64,000 bases of DNA, taken from the NCBI GenBank assembly GCA_031277795.1, contig JAITLQ010000018.1:434001-498000 (forward strand), read 5' to 3'. Numbering within the stretch: position 1 is the first letter of the stretch; every line of letters begins with the position of its first letter. Of this stretch, positions 36,256 to 47,194 are shown piece by piece. The position numbers were made by a program, and so were the translations under genes. Origin of the DNA: Arthrobacter sp. GTDB lineage: Bacteria; Actinomycetota; Actinomycetes; Actinomycetales; Micrococcaceae. The notes below the pieces were generated by a model that saw nothing but the letters and a program-made list of their open reading frames with translations, was not told the DNA's origin and did not search any database.

Positions 36256-36759
36256 TTAGAGGGAGGGGGCCGCCTGGGTCGACATCGAGCCGCCGAGGGC
36301 GGCGGCCACGCGCTCGGGCCGGCGGGTGGAGAAGATCCAGTACGGCGTCGAGTCGTTGGGATCCTCGATGCTCACCGTCACGACCGGGTCGACCCAGCCG
36401 CGGAAGCTCATGAACGCCAACCCGTTCAGGCCGCGCCCGCGCTGGTAGCGCGCGGCCTCGCCGGCGTAACCCGTGGCCTCGCCGAGGAAGCGGCGCTCGA
36501 TCCGGGCCCTGCCCACCTGCAGCGTGTCTTGCGTGATGATGATGCTGGGGGCGGAGACCACGAGCAGCACCGTCACGATGATCGCGGCGGCGATGGCGAT
36601 GACGCTCAACAGCACGGCGTTGGTGGGGGAGAGGGCCAACCCCACCGCGACGCAGAGTGCGTACGAGACCAGCCACAGCCACCAAGGGGCACGCAGTTTT
36701 TCGATGTACGGCGCGGGGGTCGCCGGGCTCACGCCCCGGTCGCCGAAAGGAGAAGACAT
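36256..36759 (-). CDS. DUF3093 membrane protein
   Basis: 167 aa. Two adjacent membrane helices (about 25-72) after a short Pro-rich N-terminus (YIEKLRAPWWLWLV), then a PH-like soluble part with RRFLGEATGY and DPNDSTPYWIFSTRRPERVA. These match DUF3093. The ATG at 36759 is chosen; 36768 is possible. Divergent from dut, with the dut -10 box in the 79-base gap. Function unknown. Confidence 0.88.
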   Translation of the reverse strand: MSSPFGDRGVSPATPAPYIEKLRAPWWLWLVSYALCVAVGLALSPTNAVLLSVIAIAAAIIVTVLLVVSAPSIIITQDTLQVGRARIERRFLGEATGYAGEAARYQRGRGLNGLAFMSFRGWVDPVVTVSIEDPNDSTPYWIFSTRRPERVAAALGGSMSTQAAPSL

Positions 36760-36838
36760 GCCTTCCATGGTAGCCGCGAGCCGATAGAGTGGAGTGCGGC
36801 CGCCGCCGCGGCACCGGAGACGAAGAACACGAGGAAGC

Positions 36839-37354
36839 ATGACAAGCCCATCCAGCCTCGAGGTGCGCGTGCGCCGCCTCGACCCGGAGCTACCCGTCCC
36901 CGCCTACGCCCTCCCCGGCGACGCCGGAGCGGATCTGTACGCGCGCGAGGACGTGTGCCTCGCCCCCGGCGAACGGCGCCTCGTGCCCACGGGCCTGGCC
37001 GTGGCGATCCCCGAGGGATACGTCGGCCTCGTGCATCCGCGTTCCGGCCTCGCCGCCAAGCACGGCCTCAGCATCGTCAACGCCCCGGGCACGGTCGACG
37101 CCGGCTATCGCGGCGAACTCCTGATCAACCTGATCAACCTGGATCGCCAGGCCGAGGTGAACCTGCGCCGCGGGGATCGCATCGCGCAGCTGCTCATCCA
37201 GAAGGTCGAGCGCGCCAGCTTCGTCGAGGTCGAGGACCTCGGCGAGAGCGCACGGGGCGAGCGCGGCTTCGGCTCCACCGGGGGCTTCGCCTCCGCACCG
37301 GTCGCAGCGGCGACCGCCACGACGCAGACCGCGAACGCGGTCAAGGAAGGATGA
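36839..37354 (+). CDS. dut: dUTP diphosphatase
   Basis: 171 aa trimeric dUTPase making dUMP and keeping uracil out of DNA. All five motifs: [39 protein letters not shown] and [11 protein letters not shown]. The tail beyond motif 5 (about 20 Ala/Thr-rich residues) is longer than usual. AGGA lies 6 bases before the ATG; TAGAGT at 36784-36789 is a likely -10. Its stop is followed 2 bases later by the DUF3710 ATG. Confidence 0.96.
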   Translation: MTSPSSLEVRVRRLDPELPVPAYALPGDAGADLYAREDVCLAPGERRLVPTGLAVAIPEGYVGLVHPRSGLAAKHGLSIVNAPGTVDAGYRGELLINLINLDRQAEVNLRRGDRIAQLLIQKVERASFVEVEDLGESARGERGFGSTGGFASAPVAAATATTQTANAVKEG

Positions 37355-37356
37355 GG

Positions 37357-38112
37357 ATGTTCGGGCGCAAGAAGAAGACCGCCGAGCCGGACGAGGTGCT
37401 CGAGACCCCCGAGACGAAGGACGACGCCAACGCGGAGGCCGAGCCGGCGCAGGCGAGCCACGCCAAGCAGGCCAAGACCGACCGCACCCACGGCCCGCTC
37501 GACGCGGCGGAGGCCAGCTCCGAGGCGGAGGGCATGATCGATCTCGGCTCCCTTCGCCTGCCCATCGTGGCCGGCATGAACCTCAACCTCGAGGTGGAGC
37601 AGAACTCGCAGCAGGTCGTCTCCGTCGCCGTCGAGCTGGAGGGCTCCCGCGTGCAGCTGCAGGCCTTCGCCGCCCCCAAGTCGGAGGGCCTCTGGGAGGG
37701 CATCTCCTCGCAGATCGATCAGTCGGTCACGGCGCAAGGCGGGCGCACCGATCGCCGCGAGGGCCGCTTCGGCCCGGAGATCCTGGCCAGGGTCCCCGCC
37801 GCCGGCCCGGACGGTGAGCAGGGCACCATGATTGCCCGCTTCGTCGGCGTCGACGGGCCGCGCTGGTTCCTCCGCGCCGTGTTCGGCGGCCCCGCCGCCA
37901 TCAACGAGGAGGCGGCGAAGCCGCTCGAGGATCTGTTGGGCGGCGTGGTCGTCGACCGCGGTCAGACCCCCATGGCTCCCACGGAGCTGCTGCCGCTGAC
38001 CATGCCCCAAGCCGACCCGGAGCCGGCGGTGCCGGCGGCCGAGGCGGCCCCGGCCGACCCGGGCACCGAGGAGCGCCCGGAGCGCGGCCCGGAGATCACT
38101 CAGATTGGCTGA
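37357..38112 (+). CDS. DUF3710 protein
   Basis: 251 aa. Starts MFGRKKKTAEPDEV, acidic for 60 residues, then a conserved domain (DLGSLRLPIVAGMNLNLEVE, FVGVDGPRWFLRAVFGG) and an acidic Pro/Ala tail. Family DUF3710, downstream of dut in most actinobacteria. ATG 37357 has GGAAGG 6 bases upstream; the ATG at 37351 overlapping the dut stop is less well spaced. Function unknown. Confidence 0.9.
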   Translation: MFGRKKKTAEPDEVLETPETKDDANAEAEPAQASHAKQAKTDRTHGPLDAAEASSEAEGMIDLGSLRLPIVAGMNLNLEVEQNSQQVVSVAVELEGSRVQLQAFAAPKSEGLWEGISSQIDQSVTAQGGRTDRREGRFGPEILARVPAAGPDGEQGTMIARFVGVDGPRWFLRAVFGGPAAINEEAAKPLEDLLGGVVVDRGQTPMAPTELLPLTMPQADPEPAVPAAEAAPADPGTEERPERGPEITQIG

Positions 38113-38443
38113 GGACGCCGGGCCCGGCGAGGAGACCGACTGGGAGGCGCTGCCCGAGCGGGGAAGGGTGCAGTTGCGCGGCTACGTCGCCGCCGTGACC
38201 TACCCCTCCTCGCGGCAGGCCCCGGTCTTCTCCGCCGTGCTGGCGCCAGACGTCGCCCCGCCCGGCGGGCGCAAGCGCCCCGTCGAACGGGTGCGCCTGC
38301 TGTGGCTCGGCCAGCGCCGGGTGCCCGGCATCGGCGCGGGGGGCTGGCTTCGCTGTCGGGGCATGCTCCTGACCGAGGGCGGGAAACACGTCATGTATGA
38401 CCCGAGCTACGAGATTCTTGAGTCGGAAGAGGACAACGCATGA
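38105..38443 (+). CDS. OB-fold nucleic-acid-binding protein
   Basis: 112 aa, TTG start at 38105 overlapping the end of the DUF3710 gene by 8 bases. The core GRVQLRGYVAAVTYPSS...FSAVLAPD...RLLWLGQRRVPGIGAG fits the single-OB-fold proteins that always follow DUF3710 in actinobacteria. A binding role for single-stranded nucleic acid is inferred from the fold only. Its stop overlaps the next ATG (ATGA). Confidence 0.85.
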   Translation: MAEDAGPGEETDWEALPERGRVQLRGYVAAVTYPSSRQAPVFSAVLAPDVAPPGGRKRPVERVRLLWLGQRRVPGIGAGGWLRCRGMLLTEGGKHVMYDPSYEILESEEDNA

Positions 38444-39216
38444 GGCAGGAGCCAGCCGGCGGGCCGGGTCAGCGGGAGCCGGGCGGGCCCGGCCAGGACC
38501 AGCGGCCCGGGGACGAGGCGCGGGCCGCGGCGGCCCCCGACATGCGCGAGGTGGCGGCCAAGATGGCCGCGAACTCCAGCCTGAAGGTCTCCGCGGACGG
38601 CTCGGTGGATGTGCTGGCCTCCGTGGGCGGCGTGCGCGGGCTCATCGAGGCGCTGGCGCCCGGGCTTGTGTTCCTCGGCGTCTTCATCGGCACGCAGTCC
38701 CTGAACCCGGCCCTCATCGCGGCCATCGCTGTGGGCGTCGTGCTGCTTGCGGCGCGGCTCGTGCGCAGGCAGCAGGTCATGTCGGCGATCTCCGGCCTCG
38801 TGGGGATCCTCATCTGCGCCCTCTTTGCCCGCGTGGGCGGCGAGGCGCGCGACTACTACGTGCCCGGCTTCTACATTAACGCCGTGTACGCGGCGGCCCT
38901 GGTCCTGTCGATCCTCGTGCGCTGGCCCTTCGGCGGATTGCTCTTCGGCTTCCTCCACGGCGAGGGGACCGCCTGGCGCGAGCGCCCCGCCCGCGTCCGC
39001 GTCTACACGGCGGCCACCTGGATCATCGTTGGCGTGTTCCTCGTCCGCCTGGCGGTTCAGCTGCCCCTGTACTTCGCCAACGACGTCACGCTGCTCGGCA
39101 CGGCCCGGCTCGTCATGGGCGTCCCGCTCTACGTCGGGGCCCTCGTCTTGGCCTGGGTCATCACGCGCCCCGTCAAGGGCGAGGAGGCGCGGCCCGACGC
39201 CGCCGGCGGGGCCTGA
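38440..39216 (+). CDS. DUF3159 membrane protein
   Basis: 258 aa. A Gly/Pro/Gln-rich N-terminus (1-60) leads to five or six membrane helices (about 72-240), with PFGGLLFGFLHGEGTAWRE between helices 3 and 4. Matches DUF3159 of actinobacteria; function unknown. It ends the dut-DUF3710-OB-DUF3159 operon, all joined by overlaps. Confidence 0.88.
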   Translation: MRQEPAGGPGQREPGGPGQDQRPGDEARAAAAPDMREVAAKMAANSSLKVSADGSVDVLASVGGVRGLIEALAPGLVFLGVFIGTQSLNPALIAAIAVGVVLLAARLVRRQQVMSAISGLVGILICALFARVGGEARDYYVPGFYINAVYAAALVLSILVRWPFGGLLFGFLHGEGTAWRERPARVRVYTAATWIIVGVFLVRLAVQLPLYFANDVTLLGTARLVMGVPLYVGALVLAWVITRPVKGEEARPDAAGGA

Positions 39217-39231
39217 GCGCGTCAACGAGAA

Positions 39232-39260
39232 GGGGCGGGACACCACGGGTGTCCCGCCCC
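39232..39260. terminator. Bidirectional terminator between DUF3159 and trkA
   Basis: Perfect 13-bp stem (39232-39244 with 39248-39260), loop ACG. Confidence 0.85.
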
Positions 39261-39291
39261 GTCGCGTTCCGGCACGGTCAGCTCACAGGGC

Positions 39292-39951
39292 CTAGGCCCC
39301 GCGCAGCAGCTCGCGCAGCGAGGGCTCGGCCTCGAGCGTGCTGAGGAAAAACACCTCGTCGTCGCCCTCGAAGACGTCGTCGGGGGACGGTGCGAAGGGC
39401 AGGTCGTCGCGCAAGACGGCCACCGGGACCACACCCTCCGGCCACGCGTAGGAGCCGACGAAGCGGCCGACGGCCGGGCCGTCGAAGGGCACGGTGTAGG
39501 CGATCATCGTGGTCTCGCCCGTGCGCAGCGTGAGCAGGCGCACGATGTCGCCCACCTCGACCGCCTCCTCGACGAGCGCCGTCATGAGCCGCGGGGTGGA
39601 GACGGCGACGTCGACGCCCCACGCGTCGTCGAACATCCAATCGTTCTTCGGATTGTTGACGCGGCCCACGGTGCGGCCGACGCCGAACTCGGTCTTGGCC
39701 AGGAGCGACACCACGAGGTTCGCCTTGTCGTCGCCCGTCGCGGAGACCACGACATCCGCCTCCTCGGCCCCGGCGCGTTGCAGCGTGACCAGCTCGCACG
39801 CATCGCCGACCAGCCAGGCCGCCCTCTCGAAGCCCTCGCGGTCGGCCGGGGGCTCGTTCTCGTCGACGATGAGCACGTCGTGATGGTGGCGCAGGAGCTC
39901 GCGGGCGATGGAGAGGCCAACCGAGCCCCCACCGGCGATGACAACCTTCAC
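39292..39951 (-). CDS. TrkA family potassium uptake protein, second copy (CeoC-like)
   Basis: 219 aa. RCK domain with the dinucleotide motif VVIAGGGSVGLSIA and a second acidic residue in VLIVDENE; C-terminal TrkA-C part (about 140-215). It gates a Trk/Ktr K+ channel subunit, encoded elsewhere. GTG start overlaps the first TrkA gene's stop (GTGA). Mycobacterium tuberculosis has the same pair, ceoB and ceoC. Confidence 0.9.
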   Translation of the reverse strand: MKVVIAGGGSVGLSIARELLRHHHDVLIVDENEPPADREGFERAAWLVGDACELVTLQRAGAEEADVVVSATGDDKANLVVSLLAKTEFGVGRTVGRVNNPKNDWMFDDAWGVDVAVSTPRLMTALVEEAVEVGDIVRLLTLRTGETTMIAYTVPFDGPAVGRFVGSYAWPEGVVPVAVLRDDLPFAPSPDDVFEGDDEVFFLSTLEAEPSLRELLRGA

Positions 39952-40649
39952 TTTTCCTCCTCCTGCTCGGCCCGCAGCGCCGCCGCCTTGGCCGGCGCGG
40001 TGGCCAGCAGGCGGTCGATCTGGGTCAGGCGGTCGACAGCGAGCATGGCGTGCAGCTCGTCGCCCTCCTGGTACCGGGTGTCGGGGGCCGGCAGCATGCC
40101 CTCGCCGAAGCGCGTCAGGTACGCCACCCGCACGCCGAGCGCGTCCTCGAGCTGGGTCAACCGGCGCCCGAACCAGAGCGGGGCCGCGGGAAGCTCGCGC
40201 AGCACGAGGCGGCCGGAGGCCTCGCGGAAGTCACCGGAGAGCGCGTGCTCGGGCAGGATGCGGCGCAGGACCTGGTCGGCGCTCCAGCGCACGGAGGCGA
40301 CGGTGGGGATCCCGAGCCGCTGGTAGACCTCGGCGCGCCCCGGGTCGTAGATGCGCGCCACGACGTGGGGGACGTGAAATTGCTCGCGGGCCACGCGCGT
40401 GGCGAGGATGTTCGAGTTGTCCCCGGAGGACACGGCGGCGAAGGCGTAGGCGTCGGCGATGCGCGCCTCCTTGAGCGTGTCCCTGTCGAAGCCGACGCCG
40501 GTCACGGTGCTGCCGGTGAAGCCGGGGCGCAGGCGCCGAAAGGCGGTCGGCTCGCGGTCGACGACGGCCACGGTGTGCCCGTCGTCCTCGAGCGTGTGGG
40601 CCAGCGTCGCGCCGACGCGGCCGCAACCCATGATCACGAAGTGCGCCAC
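39948..40649 (-). CDS. TrkA family potassium uptake protein (CeoB-like)
   Basis: 233 aa. RCK domain with HFVIMGCGRVGATLAHTL and AVVDREPTAFRRL, then a TrkA-C domain. GTG start with AAGGAG 8 bases upstream. First gene of the pair; divergent from the amino acid permease with 107 bases between starts. Binding of NAD(H) or ATP by such subunits controls K+ uptake. Confidence 0.9.
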   Translation of the reverse strand: MAHFVIMGCGRVGATLAHTLEDDGHTVAVVDREPTAFRRLRPGFTGSTVTGVGFDRDTLKEARIADAYAFAAVSSGDNSNILATRVAREQFHVPHVVARIYDPGRAEVYQRLGIPTVASVRWSADQVLRRILPEHALSGDFREASGRLVLRELPAAPLWFGRRLTQLEDALGVRVAYLTRFGEGMLPAPDTRYQEGDELHAMLAVDRLTQIDRLLATAPAKAAALRAEQEEEK

Positions 40650-40747
40650 GTGCGGGAGCTCCTTATGTCCTCAATGAGCGGTGTTGAACGGCTTCAGTCT
40701 CGCACGCCCCGGGCCCGCCCGGGCGGTTCGGACGGGGCCGGAGCGAC

Positions 40748-40753
40748 TACCCT
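40748..40753 (+). promoter_or_regulatory. -10 box for a possibly leaderless permease mRNA
   Basis: TACCCT ends 3 bases before GTG 40757 and 6 before GTG 40760, so transcription would begin at or next to the second GTG. No good -35 seen. Confidence 0.4.
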
Positions 40754-40756
40754 GGC

Positions 40757-42769
40757 GTGGTGTTGACGTTCCTGGACGCTCTCAAGCGCATCCTCGTGGG
40801 CCGCCCCGAGATCACGGGCCGCGTGCGCTTCGTGCCCCTGCCCCGTCGCGTCGCCCTGCCCACCCTGGCGAGCAATGCGCTCTCCTCGGTGGCGTACGCG
40901 CCGGACGAGATCCTGCTCACCCTGGCGCTGGCCGGCCTGGCCGCGATCCACCTGGCGCCGTGGGTCGGGGTGGCGGTCATGGCGGTCATGGCGATCCTCA
41001 TCCTCTCCTACCGCCTCTCCATCCGCGCCTACCCTTCCGGCCGCGGCGACTACCAGATCGCCTCGGAGAACCTCAGCCCGCGCGCCGGCGTGGTGGTGGG
41101 CTCGGCCCTGCTCGTCGACCTGACGCTCACGGTGGCCGTCTCGGTCTCCGCCGCCGCCCACTACGTCAGCGCCGCGCTCCCGGCCCTGGCCGGCCACGAG
41201 CGCTGGGTGGCCGGAGGCGGCGTCGCGCTGCTCGTGGTCCTGAACCTGCGCGGCCTGGGGCGCGGCGCCCTGGCGCGCTCGTTGCCGACGGTGCTGTTCG
41301 TGGCCGGCGTGGGGATCCTGCTCATCGTGGGCGGCATCCTGGCGCTCGCGGGCCAGCTCGGAGAAGCGCCGAGCGCGACGGCACCGCTCGCCCCTGCCGC
41401 CGGGTACCCGGACGGCATCGAGGGCATGGCCGGCTTCATCCTCGTGCTGCGGGCCTTCTCCACCGGCTCGGCCGCGCTGACCGGCATCGAGGCGCCCATC
41501 TCCGGGGTCTCGACCCTGGCGGCGCCCCGCGCCAAGAACGCCGGCTGGGTGCTGGCCTGGATCGGCGTCGTCGCCGCCGTCCTGACGCTGGGCGTGCTCT
41601 TCCTCGCCTCGGCCACCGGGGTGCGCCTGGCCGCCGAACCGGAGACCCAGCTGGCCGCCGCCGCCGAGGCGGCCGACCCGACGTCGTCGGCCCAGACGCC
41701 CCTGCTCGCCCAATTGGCGCAGGCGGTCTTCGGCGGCGGGGTGCCCGTGGTGCTCCTGTGCCTCGTGACGATCGCCGTGCTGCTGAGCGCCGGCATGATG
41801 AGCTTCCTCACCTTCCCCAAGCTCGCGTACTACCTGGCCACCGACGGCTACCTGCCGCGCCAGCTGCGCACGCGCGGGGATCGCCTCGGCTACTCCAACG
41901 GCATCCTCCTGCTCGGGGCCTCGGCCTTCGTGCTGGTGCTCGCCACGGGCGCCGGCCTCGCCGCGCTCATCCAGCTCTACGTGGTCGGCGTGTTCGTCTC
42001 GTTCACCCTGAGCCAGGCCGGCATGGTGCGCCACTGGGGCCGGTTGCTGCGCGGGACGGCAGGGCGCTCGCTGCGCGCGGCGATGCACCGGAAGCGGGCG
42101 CTGTCCTTCGCCGGCTTCGCGCTCTCCGCCCTCGTGCTGATGGTGGTGCTGCTGACCAAGTTCATGCACGGCGCCTGGTTCGCGCTCGCCGGCATCGTGG
42201 TGCTGGCCGTCGGCATGCTGGGCATCCGCCGGCACTACGACGAGGTGGACAGGGAGCTCGCGATCGACGAGAGCACCTCCGTCTCGGCGCTTCCCTCGCG
42301 CGTGCACGCGATCGTGCTCGTCTCCACGCTGCGCAAGCCCCTGCTGCGCGCCGTCGCCTTCGCCAGGGCCACGCGGCCGCAGGCGCTGGAGGCCGTCATG
42401 GTGGACGCCGACCCGGAGAAGACGGCCCGCACCGTCACGGCGTGGGACAAGCTCGGGCTCCCCGTCCCGCTCACGGTGCTCGCCTCGCCGTATCGCGACT
42501 TGGCCGGCCCGCTGCTCGAACACATCAGGCAGTCCCGCGCGGATCGCCCGCGCGACCTCGTGGTGGTCTACATCCCCGAGTACGTTGTGGGACGCTGGTG
42601 GGAGCAATTGGTGCACAACCAGACGGGCCTGCGCCTGCGGGCCCGGCTTCACTTCGAGCCGGGCGTGGTCGTCGCCTCCGTCCCGTGGCAGCTCGCCTCC
42701 ACGGGCCACGGCCTGCAGCACCCCGCCTCCACCCCGGCCCCCGCCGATCCGGCCCGGCCCACCACCTGA
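40757..42769 (+). CDS. APC family amino acid permease with cytosolic C-terminus
   Basis: 670 aa. About twelve membrane helices (35-490) with SGRGDYQIASENL and TGIEAPISGVSTLAAPRAKNA, typical of APC-superfamily permeases that often lie beside TrkA-type genes and the following RNA methyltransferase. The C-terminal 170 residues are soluble, with a USP-like fold guess (VHAIVLVSTLRKPLLRAVAF). It could be a K+ or amino acid transporter; substrate unclear. GTG start, see the -10 box at 40748-40753. Confidence 0.88.
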   Translation: MVLTFLDALKRILVGRPEITGRVRFVPLPRRVALPTLASNALSSVAYAPDEILLTLALAGLAAIHLAPWVGVAVMAVMAILILSYRLSIRAYPSGRGDYQIASENLSPRAGVVVGSALLVDLTLTVAVSVSAAAHYVSAALPALAGHERWVAGGGVALLVVLNLRGLGRGALARSLPTVLFVAGVGILLIVGGILALAGQLGEAPSATAPLAPAAGYPDGIEGMAGFILVLRAFSTGSAALTGIEAPISGVSTLAAPRAKNAGWVLAWIGVVAAVLTLGVLFLASATGVRLAAEPETQLAAAAEAADPTSSAQTPLLAQLAQAVFGGGVPVVLLCLVTIAVLLSAGMMSFLTFPKLAYYLATDGYLPRQLRTRGDRLGYSNGILLLGASAFVLVLATGAGLAALIQLYVVGVFVSFTLSQAGMVRHWGRLLRGTAGRSLRAAMHRKRALSFAGFALSALVLMVVLLTKFMHGAWFALAGIVVLAVGMLGIRRHYDEVDRELAIDESTSVSALPSRVHAIVLVSTLRKPLLRAVAFARATRPQALEAVMVDADPEKTARTVTAWDKLGLPVPLTVLASPYRDLAGPLLEHIRQSRADRPRDLVVVYIPEYVVGRWWEQLVHNQTGLRLRARLHFEPGVVVASVPWQLASTGHGLQHPASTPAPADPARPTT

Positions 42770-42837
42770 CCGGCCCCCCTCCGTCCCCGCCGCGCCCAGC
42801 GCGGCTGACCCCGCCCTTCCAAGGAGCACAGCAAGAC

Positions 42838-44196
42838 ATGTCTCAGGCCCCCCTCGAGCTCGAGCTCACCCTCGGCGACGTCGCCCACGGCGGCCTCACC
42901 GTCGCGCGCCACGAGGGCCGCGTGGTCTTCGTCCGCCACGGAGCCCCCGGGGAACGCGTGCGCGTCGCCGTGGCGACGCCGGGGGAGAAGGATCGCTTCT
43001 GGCGCGCGGACGTGATCGAGGTCCTCGAGGCCTCGGAGCATCGCGGCAAACACCCCTGGGCGGCCGCTGACGCGCTCGCGGCGCGCACGCCCGACGAGAT
43101 CCCGGGTGGGGCGGAGTTCGGCCACCTCGAGCTCTCCTATCAGCGCGAGCTCAAGGGCCGCGTGCTGGCTGAGCAACTGCGCCGCCTGGCCAAGCTCGAC
43201 GTCGCCGACCTCGGCTTCGATGGGGTCGAGGCGGCGGAGGACGAGCGTGCGGACGGGCTCGGCTGGCGCACGCGCGCCGCCTTCGGCGTGGACCGCAGCG
43301 GTTCGCTCGCCATGCGCGCCGCCCGCAGTCACACCCTCGTGAAGACCCCGGTGTTCCCGCTCGCGGCGGACGCCATCAACGAGCTGGCGCTCGGCGAGGT
43401 CGACCTGAGCGGCCTGGGCCGCGTGGAGATCGCGGCGCCGGCGGCGGGCGGCGCTCCGCTCGTCCTGCTGGTGCCGGCCGCGCCCGACGCCGCCGGGGTG
43501 CGCCGGGCGGGCGCCGCCGCCAACCGCGTGTCGCGCCACGTGGGGGAGCGGGCCTCCGTGGGCCTGCTGACGCAGGCCGACGGAGCGGCCTCCGACGGGG
43601 CGGGCGAGCTGCGCCGCGTCTCGGGCCGCACCTGGCTGCGCGAGGAGGTCGACGGGCGCAGCTTCCGCGTGAGCGGCGAGGGCTTCTGGCAGGTGCACCG
43701 CAGCGCGCCGCAGACGCTCACCCACGCCGTGATGGCCGCGGCGGGCGTCGAGGAGGGCCAGGACTGGCTTGACCTCTACGCGGGGGCCGGCCTCTTCTCC
43801 GCGCCGCTCGCCGAGGCGGTGGGCCCCACCGGCTCGCTGCTCTCCATCGAGGGCGCGCCTGGCACGCACCGCGACGCGCGCAAGAACCTCCACGCCCTGC
43901 CTCAGGCCCAGGTGCTCCAGGGGCGCGTGGAGCGCTCCCTGCGCGAACACGCCGGAACCCGGCCGAACGGCGTCGTGCTTGACCCACCGCGCGCCGGTGC
44001 CGGCAAGGCCGGCGTGGCGGCCATCGCCGCCACGGGCACCGAATCGGTCGTCTACGTCTCGTGTGACCCCGCCTCTTTCGCTCGTGACGTGGACCTTTTT
44101 GCCGGGCGCGGCTACGCCCTGCGCAGCGTGCGCGGCTTCGATTTGTACCCCCACACGCACCACCTGGAGACCGTGGCGGTGTTGCGCAGGGCGTAA
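42838..44196 (+). CDS. TRAM-domain class I SAM-dependent RNA methyltransferase
   Basis: 452 aa, TrmA/RumA family making 5-methyluridine or similar. N-terminal TRAM domain (LGDVAHGGLTVARHEGRVVFV), a SAM site WLDLYAGAGLFSAPLA and the catalytic cysteine in VSCDPASFARD. The N-terminal cysteines that hold a [4Fe-4S] cluster in RumA are absent (the matching place reads PGGAEFGHLELSYQ). Actinobacterial members usually lack it. AAGGAG is 12 bases before the ATG. It is downstream of the permease gene on the same strand, 68 bases apart. Confidence 0.93.
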   Translation: MSQAPLELELTLGDVAHGGLTVARHEGRVVFVRHGAPGERVRVAVATPGEKDRFWRADVIEVLEASEHRGKHPWAAADALAARTPDEIPGGAEFGHLELSYQRELKGRVLAEQLRRLAKLDVADLGFDGVEAAEDERADGLGWRTRAAFGVDRSGSLAMRAARSHTLVKTPVFPLAADAINELALGEVDLSGLGRVEIAAPAAGGAPLVLLVPAAPDAAGVRRAGAAANRVSRHVGERASVGLLTQADGAASDGAGELRRVSGRTWLREEVDGRSFRVSGEGFWQVHRSAPQTLTHAVMAAAGVEEGQDWLDLYAGAGLFSAPLAEAVGPTGSLLSIEGAPGTHRDARKNLHALPQAQVLQGRVERSLREHAGTRPNGVVLDPPRAGAGKAGVAAIAATGTESVVYVSCDPASFARDVDLFAGRGYALRSVRGFDLYPHTHHLETVAVLRRA

Positions 44197-44323
44197 CCGG
44201 CGCCGCGCGGCGGTATTGTGTCGTTAGCTCCGCCGCGTCCGCTTTGCGTTGCCCTGTGAGGCTTCCCTCACTGGCAGCGCCTGCGGCGTGGACATCATGA
44301 TGGAGTCTGGCGAGAGGAGTTCC

Positions 44324-47029
<2,706 letters not shown>

Positions 47030-47055
47030 TCGTTTCGCCGCCCGCACGGCTCCTC

Positions 47056-47090
47056 GGGGCCCCTCCAGCGCAGCGCGCCGGAGGGGCCCC
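47056..47090 (+). terminator. Terminator of acnA
   Basis: 11-bp stem GGGGCCCCTCC (47056-47066 with 47080-47090), 13-base loop, 26 bases past the stop, followed by TTGG. Confidence 0.75.
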
Positions 47091-47194
47091 TTGGCGTTCG
47101 GGCCCGGCGCGGCGCGCACGCCGGGGCACACGAGGCGCCCCGGCGGCGGCGCTAAGATGGATGCTTGCTACTGCCAACGGAAGGACACGACGGC

